NCBI GenBank assembly: GCA_038526245.1
Contig: JBCBGZ010000008.1
Span: forward strand, 14,385-78,384
Reading direction: 5' to 3'
Length of the DNA: 64,000 nt
DNA from: UBA5336 sp038526245
Lineage (GTDB): Bacteria > Pseudomonadota > Alphaproteobacteria > Caulobacterales > Hyphomonadaceae
Below, piece after piece: positions 58,173 through 64,000 of the stretch; the first letter of the stretch is position 1; each line of letters starts with the position of its first letter. A program made the translations under genes and the position numbers. The notes under the pieces are model-generated. The model did no database searches. It had not been told where the DNA came from and was given only the letters and a program-made list of their open reading frames with translations.

Positions 58173-59759
58173 ATGACTGATCTCGCTGCCCTCGCCCAAG
58201 ATGCCAAAGCCTGGCCCTTCGAGCTGGCGCGCAAGTTGAAGGCACGGGTCGACCAGATGGAGAAAGCTGGCCAACGCGAGGCGGGAGCGCCAGTTGTCTT
58301 CGAGACAGGGTATGGCCCGTCCGGGCTGCCACATATCGGCACGTTTGGCGAAGTTGTCCGCACCACAATGGTGCGCAATGCGTTCCAGACGCTGACCGGC
58401 GGCGATATCCCGACCCGGTTGCTTTGCGTTTCCGATGATATGGATGGGATGCGGAAAGTGCCGCCCACGGTTCCGAACCCGGAATCCCTGGAACCTTATC
58501 TACAACAGCCTCTGACGGCGGTACCCGACCCGTTCGGAACCCATGACAATTATGGCGCGCATATGGGCGCGCGCCTGTGTGCCTTTCTGGACAGCTTTGG
58601 CTTCGAGTATGAGTTCTTCTCGGCCACAGACTGCTACAAAGACGGGACCTTTGATCCCACGCTCCTGCGCGCACTCGAAAAATTTGATGACATAATGGCT
58701 GTCATGCTTCCGACGCTGGGGGCCGAGCGCCAGGCCACATATTCGCCCTTCCTGCCTATTTCACCGACCACGGGCCGCGTGCTCTACGTGCCAATGAAAG
58801 CCACAGACGCCAAGGCGGGCACAATCACGTTTGAGGATGAGGACGGAACGGACGTGACCCTGCCGGTAACGGGTGGTCATGTAAAAATGCAATGGAAGCC
58901 CGACTTCGGAATGCGTTGGGCCGCGCTTGGCGTGGATTTCGAAATGTTCGGCAAGGACCACCAGGCCAATGCGCCGATTTACTCCAAAATCTGCCGCATC
59001 CTCGGCCACCGCCCGCCGGAGCAATATGTCTACGAGCTTTTTCTCGATGAACAAGGCGAGAAGATCTCGAAGACCAAAGGCAATGGCATCTCAGTGGAGG
59101 AATGGCTGGCCTATGCGCCGACTGAAAGCCTTTCCCTGTTCCAGTTCCAAAAGCCCCGGACGGCTAAGAAGCTCTATTTCGACGTGATCCCAAAGGCCGT
59201 TGATGAGTATCTCACATTTCTGGAGAAGTACCCCGGTGAGACGCCGGACCGGCAAGTGGAAAACCCCGTCTGGCATATCCACTCGGGCGACGTTCCTGAG
59301 CAGGCGAGTCCCATAAGTTTCGCGCTCTTGCTGAATCTTGTCAGCGCCGCAAATGCGGAGGATGCAGACACGCTCTGGGCTTTTATCGCGCGCTATGCGC
59401 CCGGTGCCACGCGTGAGTCCCATCCCCTGCTGGATCATTTGGTCGGCTATGCCATTCGCTACTATGGCGACTTCGTAAAGCCGACAAAAGCCTACCGTGC
59501 CCCGAGCGATCAGGAGCGCGCGGCTATGGCAGATATGGCCGCGCGCCTGCGGGCGGCAGAAGAGGTTGATCCCGAAGCGCTTCAGACGCTCACATTCAGC
59601 GTCGGTAAGGATCATGGGTTCGAAAATCTTCGCGACTGGTTCAAGGCGCTCTATGAAGTTCTGCTCGGCGCGGCCCAAGGTCCGCGGTTCGGCAGTTTCG
59701 CCGCGCTTTATGGCCCGGCGGAAACGGCGAGCCTGATCGAGCAACGCCTGGCCGAATAA
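58173..59759 (+). CDS. lysS: Class I lysyl-tRNA synthetase
   Basis: The 528-residue enzyme charges tRNA-Lys and is the archaeal-type class I form present in many alphaproteobacteria. The HIGH-like site is GPSGLPHIGT (H54) and the KMSKS-like site KISKTKG (297). LLCVSDDMDGMRKVP is a family feature. ATG 58173 fits the known N-terminus; a much longer frame upstream crosses the XRE promoter and is not used. Confidence 0.96.
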   Translation: MTDLAALAQDAKAWPFELARKLKARVDQMEKAGQREAGAPVVFETGYGPSGLPHIGTFGEVVRTTMVRNAFQTLTGGDIPTRLLCVSDDMDGMRKVPPTVPNPESLEPYLQQPLTAVPDPFGTHDNYGAHMGARLCAFLDSFGFEYEFFSATDCYKDGTFDPTLLRALEKFDDIMAVMLPTLGAERQATYSPFLPISPTTGRVLYVPMKATDAKAGTITFEDEDGTDVTLPVTGGHVKMQWKPDFGMRWAALGVDFEMFGKDHQANAPIYSKICRILGHRPPEQYVYELFLDEQGEKISKTKGNGISVEEWLAYAPTESLSLFQFQKPRTAKKLYFDVIPKAVDEYLTFLEKYPGETPDRQVENPVWHIHSGDVPEQASPISFALLLNLVSAANAEDADTLWAFIARYAPGATRESHPLLDHLVGYAIRYYGDFVKPTKAYRAPSDQERAAMADMAARLRAAEEVDPEALQTLTFSVGKDHGFENLRDWFKALYEVLLGAAQGPRFGSFAALYGPAETASLIEQRLAE

Positions 59760-59862
59760 TGTGACAATTTTGTCTCAATTTGGAGGTCCGTCCCCTCAAG
59801 CCCCGGATGATCTTGCTCAGGGGTGTTGATATCCGGAGAGTTGCGGTCTTCTATGCCTCTAA

Positions 59863-60363
59863 ATGATCAATGAGGGGAATAAATTGGCGCAAGACTTGGA
59901 TCCCATCGACACGCGCATTCTGGCTCTGATCCAGGATGATGCCGCCCTGTCCGTCGCCGATATTGCAGACCAGGTAGGTCTGTCATCCTCGCCCTGCTGG
60001 CGCCGGATCAAGCGGATGGAGGAGACCGGTATCATCACGCGCCGGGTGACCTTGTTGGACACACAAAAGCTGGGGCTAGACTTTGAAGTGGTGGCGAACG
60101 TGAAGCTGTCGCTGCCCAGCCGGGAGAATCTCGAAGCGTTCGAGACCCTCGTTCAGGACTGGCCTGAGGTCACAGACTGCATGACGGTGACCGGCGCGGT
60201 CGATTACATCATCCATGTGTTGACCACTGACATGCACGCCTATGACGAGTTCCTGCGGGCAAAGCTGCTCGGGTCCGGGTTGGTGTCAGATGTCCAGTCG
60301 CGGATCATCATTCGCGTGGCGAAGCGCACGACGGCCGTGCCGCTTGAAAATATCGCCGTCTAG
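59863..60363 (+). CDS. Lrp/AsnC-family transcriptional regulator
   Basis: The 166-residue protein has an N-terminal helix-turn-helix (LDPIDTRILALIQDDAALSVADIADQVGLSSSPCWRRIKRMEETGII) and a C-terminal RAM domain (TDCMTVTGAVDYIIHVLTTDMHAYDEF). The ligand is unknown. It ends 4 nt into the convergent GST gene. No amino-acid gene is directly adjacent, although an alanine symporter is near. Confidence 0.93.
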   Translation: MINEGNKLAQDLDPIDTRILALIQDDAALSVADIADQVGLSSSPCWRRIKRMEETGIITRRVTLLDTQKLGLDFEVVANVKLSLPSRENLEAFETLVQDWPEVTDCMTVTGAVDYIIHVLTTDMHAYDEFLRAKLLGSGLVSDVQSRIIIRVAKRTTAVPLENIAV

Positions 60364-61034
60364 AAATCCAGGTTTGTATAATGCGCGGACGGCCGGGTTC
60401 CCTCGATCCGGTCGCTCAACAGGCTGCGGAAAGACGGCCGCGACTTCAGCCGGGCATACCAGGCGCGAAGGTCCGGGACAGCGCTCCAATCCACATCGCC
60501 AAAATAATCGAGGCTGGACAGATGCGCTGCGACGGCAAGATCCGCCACGGAAAGATGGCGTCCAGCCACGTAGGAGCGTGTCTCCGTCAGCGCGTTGAGG
60601 AACGTCAGCCGCCCACGCAGGGCATGGGCGCCTTTGCGTAGGGCGCTGGAGTCCGGCTCACGATCGCGGCGCACCCACTGAGCCGTGCGTTCGGCCAGCA
60701 AGGTCTCCGTCACAACTTGGAAACTGTCCTCGCACCAGCGCCATAGGCGCCGGGTTTCGGCTGCGTCCTGGTGGCCAGCGGGGATCAGCCTTGGATTGGG
60801 ATATGCGTCATCAAGATACTCGATCAGCGCGTGCGAGCCGAGCAATGTGATCCGTCCTTCGCCGCCCGAGTCGATGAAGGCAGGTGGCGCCGCGCCGGGG
60901 CCAAGGCGTTCCATATCAGGATGCACGGCCCAGGGGCGCGTTTCCACCTCTTCAAAACCGATGCGTTTTTCCGCGAGGGCCAGCCTTGCCGTGCGTGCCA
61001 CGGGGTCCAGCGACCAATGGTAGAGCCGTTTCAT
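60360..61034 (-). CDS. Glutathione S-transferase family protein
   Basis: The 224-residue protein has a short N-domain with LYHWSLDPVARTARLALAEKRIGFEEVE and a longer helical C-domain (YVAGRHLSVADLAVAAHLSSLDYFG). GGAGGATG precedes the ATG at 61034. The catalytic residue is not obvious. It is unrelated in sequence texture to the GST in the sulfur operon. Confidence 0.88.
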   Translation of the reverse strand: MKRLYHWSLDPVARTARLALAEKRIGFEEVETRPWAVHPDMERLGPGAAPPAFIDSGGEGRITLLGSHALIEYLDDAYPNPRLIPAGHQDAAETRRLWRWCEDSFQVVTETLLAERTAQWVRRDREPDSSALRKGAHALRGRLTFLNALTETRSYVAGRHLSVADLAVAAHLSSLDYFGDVDWSAVPDLRAWYARLKSRPSFRSLLSDRIEGTRPSAHYTNLDF

Positions 61035-61174
61035 GCCGCATCCTCCGCATTGCCCCATCAACACATGCGCAATCATGCCACACAAGAGCAGAATTGTGCC
61101 TTGGCGCTTGGCATTATCGCGCGCGCCCTTACTGTGTCGCGAAACTGTAAACAAACCTGGCTGGGAGCGAGCCT

Positions 61175-62878
61175 TTGGAATCGATTGTTGGCGTTATTCA
61201 GAACGTATCTGACCTGATTTGGGGCGGCACCTGGGGGGATACCGTTATTTTCCCTTACCAGATCGGCCCACTGGCCATCGTCTTGCTCGGAACGGGTCTA
61301 TTCATGATGGTGCGGATTGGTGCGCGCCCGCTCATGCGCTTTGTCCCCGCCCTCAAAGAGGTATGGGACGGCCGTAAGGCGCAAGGCGAAGACGGGGCCA
61401 TCACGCCCTGGCAGGCCCTCTCAACTGCGCTTTCAGGCCAGGTCGGTACCGGTAATCTTGCGGGGGTAGCAACCGCGCTCACCCTTGGTGGCCCTGGCGC
61501 GATCTTCTGGATGTGGGTGACAGCGCTGTTCGGCATGGCGCTGGCCTTCTCCGAAAGCTCCCTCGCGTTGAAATACCGTGAGACCGATGAATATGGCCGC
61601 ATCAATGGCGGGCCGATGTATTACATCAAGAATGGCCTTGGAAAGGGCTGGGGCTGGCTCGCAGTCATCTTCTGTCTCGGTACGCTGTTCTCTGCCATGG
61701 CGACCGGCTCCATGATCCAGGCGAATTCTATCACAGAAGCGGCCATGGAGCTTTCCAACAACCAGATGGGGCTCGGAATTCCCAACTGGGCTTTCGGCAT
61801 TGTCATAGCCGTCCTTGTGTTTGCCGTCATCATTGGCGGTATCAAATCTATCGGCAGCGTGGCGGGCAAGGTCGTGCCCGTTATGGCAGCGCTTTATGTA
61901 TTAATCGCCTTTTCCGTGCTGGTCGTGAACGCGCCGCTGGTTCCAGGCGCATTCATGGAGATCATCACCTCAGCCTTCGGATTCCGCGAGGCCGTTGGCG
62001 GCGCAGCGGGTTACGGCATGATGCAAGCGGTGCGGTTCGGTATCGCCCGGGGCCTCTTCTCAAATGAAGCGGGCCAGGGCTCAGCGCCCATTGCCCACGC
62101 GGCGGCGCAGACGAAAAACCCAGTTATGCAAGGCGAAATCGCCATGATCGGCGTCTTCATCGATACGATCATCATCTGCACCATGACAGCGCTCGTGATC
62201 CTTACCGTACAGGGCGACTTCAAGCGGAGCCCATCCCTGATCACCGCCAATGTGTGTGCGGATGCAGGCGTCGCCCTGCCGGGGGAACTCACTGTGGGCG
62301 ATTTGTTCCCAAGCGCTTATGAAGAGGGACGCGAGGAGAAAATCACCAACAATGGCGCGCTCGCCGCATCCTATCTGACATCCTGTGCCGCGACAGGCAT
62401 CGATGTGCCGGCAAACTCCCTGGCTGCAGCCAGCGACCCCAACGTTCTGATCGATGTGAAACACGCTTGGGAAACCGACGCGAGCTCGTCCGCGATCACG
62501 ACACGAGCTTATGCTGAAGCAATACCAATGGTTGGGGCCTTCATAGTTCCCGTGGCGCTGTTCTTCTTTGCCTTCACAACAATTATTGGCTGGTCTTACT
62601 ACGGCGAACAAGCTGTCACGTATTTGATTGGAGAGTGGGCGACACACCCGTTCCGATATTTATGGGTGATCGTCGTGTTTCTTGGTACGCTGGCTACCGA
62701 TTATACGGACTATCTCTGGCTCCTCGGCGATATTGCCAACGCCTCCATGGCCTTCCCGAACCTCATCGCGATCATCGCGCTGTCCGGTGTCGTCGTCGCG
62801 ATGCACAAGGCGGGCGACGACCCTGACCATGCGCATCCGGTAATCGACAAGAGCCAGCCTGGGGAGTCCGAGGAGTAG
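61175..62878 (+). CDS. Alanine/glycine:cation symporter (AGCS family) with long loop insertion
   Basis: The 567-residue membrane protein imports alanine or glycine with sodium. Family motifs are LSGQVGTGNLAGVATALTLGGPGAIFWMWVTALFGMA, NGGPMYYI and GLFSNEAGQGSAPIAHAAA. Residues about 355-445 form an extra loop with paired cysteines (NVCADAG; SCAATGID) absent from the usual 450-500-residue family. A TTG start at 61175 follows GGGAGCGAG. Confidence 0.93.
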   Translation: MESIVGVIQNVSDLIWGGTWGDTVIFPYQIGPLAIVLLGTGLFMMVRIGARPLMRFVPALKEVWDGRKAQGEDGAITPWQALSTALSGQVGTGNLAGVATALTLGGPGAIFWMWVTALFGMALAFSESSLALKYRETDEYGRINGGPMYYIKNGLGKGWGWLAVIFCLGTLFSAMATGSMIQANSITEAAMELSNNQMGLGIPNWAFGIVIAVLVFAVIIGGIKSIGSVAGKVVPVMAALYVLIAFSVLVVNAPLVPGAFMEIITSAFGFREAVGGAAGYGMMQAVRFGIARGLFSNEAGQGSAPIAHAAAQTKNPVMQGEIAMIGVFIDTIIICTMTALVILTVQGDFKRSPSLITANVCADAGVALPGELTVGDLFPSAYEEGREEKITNNGALAASYLTSCAATGIDVPANSLAAASDPNVLIDVKHAWETDASSSAITTRAYAEAIPMVGAFIVPVALFFFAFTTIIGWSYYGEQAVTYLIGEWATHPFRYLWVIVVFLGTLATDYTDYLWLLGDIANASMAFPNLIAIIALSGVVVAMHKAGDDPDHAHPVIDKSQPGESEE

Positions 62879-62887
62879 CCTGCTCCC

Positions 62888-63394
62888 TTAGGAAACCCAG
62901 ACCATGTCTTGATGGTCCACAAAGCAATCGCGGCCGAGACTGTAAACGGACTGTCGGCCGCAGGGGAGGAATCCGAGTTTACGGAGGACCCGGCCTGAAG
63001 CCGGGTTGTCTGAAAAGTAACCGGACTGCAGAACCCCGATGCCGGTCTCTTCAACAAACGCTGCGCGAAGCGCGCCGGCGGCTTCGGTCATGTAGCCCCT
63101 TCCCCAGGCCGAAACAGCCGACCAGTAGCCCAACAGATAGAGACCATGGCTTTGCCGGGTGAGGCTCACGATCCCGGCGAATTCTTCCCCGGCCCAAATC
63201 GTATAGCCATGCGCGTCGCGGTCCTTCGCAGTCGCTTCGAGAAATGCACGGGTGTCCGCCACCGATTGGTTGGGCGGCATTTTCGTCAACATGCGATAAA
63301 TCGCCGGTTCTGCGCAGTGCGGCGCCACGACCTCGGCATCGGCAGGGTCTATTGCCTTCAGGTGCAGCCTTTCAGTGGTCAGCGCCCGTTCCAT
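62888..63394 (-). CDS. GNAT-family N-acetyltransferase
   Basis: The 168-residue protein belongs to the RimJ/RimL-like group: LTTERLHLKAIDPADAEVV, GYWSAVSAWGRGYMTEAAGAL (acetyl-CoA loop) and SGYFSDNPASGRVLRKLGF. The acceptor could be a ribosomal protein or a small molecule. It lies between the symporter and rpmA. Confidence 0.9.
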   Translation of the reverse strand: MERALTTERLHLKAIDPADAEVVAPHCAEPAIYRMLTKMPPNQSVADTRAFLEATAKDRDAHGYTIWAGEEFAGIVSLTRQSHGLYLLGYWSAVSAWGRGYMTEAAGALRAAFVEETGIGVLQSGYFSDNPASGRVLRKLGFLPCGRQSVYSLGRDCFVDHQDMVWVS

Positions 63395-63451
63395 GAGTCC
63401 ATCCCCTGTCCTTGGCTCCGGAATGAGCCGCCCTGGCCTGGGGAGGGCAAT

Positions 63452-63479
63452 AAAAAAAGGGAGGCGCGGCCCGCCTCCC
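63452..63479 (-). terminator. Rho-independent terminator of rpmA
   Basis: On the minus strand GGGAGGCG and CGCCTCCC pair over a five-base loop and are followed by TTTTTTT. Confidence 0.9.
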
Positions 63480-63523
63480 CAAACATCTGTGTCTGCTACG
63501 GGCCGCAGCCCGTATCCGAGCTG

Positions 63524-63793
63524 CTATTCTGCTGCGTCTGCTAGCGGTACGACGGAGACATATTGGCGGTTACCGGCCTTGCGGCGGAACTCGACCTTGC
63601 CTTCGGTCAGCGCAAACAGGGTGTGGTCCTTGCCCATGCCGACATTCTGACCTGGATACGTCTTCGTGCCGCGCTGGCGGATGATGATGTTGCCGGGCAC
63701 CACGTGCTCGCCGCCATACTTCTTCACGCCAAGAAACTTTGGATTTGAATCGCGACCGTTCTTGGACGAGCCGCCTGATTTTTTATGGGCCAT
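63524..63793 (-). CDS. rpmA: 50S ribosomal protein L27
   Basis: The 89-residue protein lies near the peptidyl-transferase centre. Family start MAHKKSGGSSKNGRDSNPKFLGVKKYGGEHV and NIIIRQRGTKTYPG are clear. It follows rplU, the usual order, and is closed by a terminator. Confidence 0.98.
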   Translation of the reverse strand: MAHKKSGGSSKNGRDSNPKFLGVKKYGGEHVVPGNIIIRQRGTKTYPGQNVGMGKDHTLFALTEGKVEFRRKAGNRQYVSVVPLADAAE

Positions 63794-63833
63794 CGGTTTG
63801 CCTCGTATCCTCTACAGGTGGGGTATACCCGAC

Positions 63834-64000
63834 CTACGCCTCTTTCGCCAGTTCGCTGGCCTGCTCGACCCAGTTGTCGCGCTCAATCCGGCCAGGAAAG
63901 CTCATCTCTTCTTCCAGTTCAGTGATCTGGTCAGCCTTCAGCGCCGCCACCTGCCAGAAGTGGTAGATGCCAGCATCGTTCAGTTTGCCTTCCAGAACCT
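63834..64000 (-). CDS. rplU: 50S ribosomal protein L21, C-terminal extension (partial)
   Basis: The frame is open from the window edge to a stop at 63834. It gives about 55 residues that form the alphaproteobacterial L21 C-terminal extension: LEGKLNDAGIYHFWQVAALK...FPGRIERDNWVEQASELAKEA. The L21 core lies outside the window. It resembles the end of S1 at 31163-31358 in this window. The rplU-rpmA order is normal. Confidence 0.88.
   Translation of the reverse strand, partial: VLEGKLNDAGIYHFWQVAALKADQITELEEEMSFPGRIERDNWVEQASELAKEA

Overview
This is a dense, high-GC bacterial chromosomal window from an alphaproteobacterium. It most resembles the Caulobacterales/Maricaulales/Hyphomonadaceae group. 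The main evidence is SciP (the CtrA-inhibitory cell-cycle protein) beside a fliF-fliG-fliN-type operon, class I lysyl-tRNA synthetase, a SapC family protein, UrcA, DUF2849/DUF934/DUF2853/DUF1153 proteins, a rimP-nusA-rnpM-infB operon, and alphaproteobacterial C-terminal extensions on ribosomal proteins. The genus is inference. I saw no tRNA, rRNA, CRISPR array, insertion sequence or prophage; this looks like core chromosome.

Layout. 1-4.3 kb: a partial membrane protein diverging from trmB, two tandem paralogous secreted proteins with TonB-C-like ends, and a cold-shock gene with a structured leader. 4.3-11.5 kb: rimP-nusA-rnpM-infB, then truB inverted and overlapping the infB stop codon, with no rbfA, then a DUF2853 gene. 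11.6-22.9 kb: argD, a probable small RNA, a secreted redoxin and a DsbD/ScsB-like reductase, SapC, a DUF885 lipoprotein, a VWA lipoprotein and a CBS protein. 23-33 kb: clpB, urcA, an S9 peptidase, cmk-rpsA-ihfB, mscL and phhA. 33.4-45 kb: an HPt protein, chorismate mutase, ferredoxin-NADP reductase, and a LysR regulator divergent from a sulfur-assimilation operon (cysG-DUF2849-GST-cysI-DUF934-cysH-DUF2332), then queG and mtgA. 45-53.6 kb: purA, then a cobalamin-riboswitch-headed btuB-btuF-btuC-btuD operon and an LpxR-like gene. 53.8-57.3 kb: sciP, a compact flagellar rotor operon, and bfr/bfd. 57.4-64 kb: an XRE/membrane-protein pair with a strong palindrome, class I lysS, Lrp, GST, an AGCS symporter, a GNAT, rpmA and the end of rplU.

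How the parts connect. Sulfate reduction (CysH, CysI) needs siroheme, which CysG makes. The B12 operon is switched by cobalamin. Iron storage and release (Bfr, Bfd) and a small 64-residue protein carry Fur-like palindromes. SciP and a near-consensus CtrA box tie the rotor operon to the cell cycle.

The most unusual item is the rotor operon at 54.1-56.5 kb. Its FliF is only about 215 residues: both membrane helices, one ring-building core and the FliG-binding tail remain, and the other periplasmic ring domains are gone. The FliG next to it keeps every charged torque-helix residue. Other points worth checking are the homologous C-terminal domain on both S1 and L21, a probable ATT start for rnpM, a terminator-ended small RNA, and several overlooked operators and small peptides.
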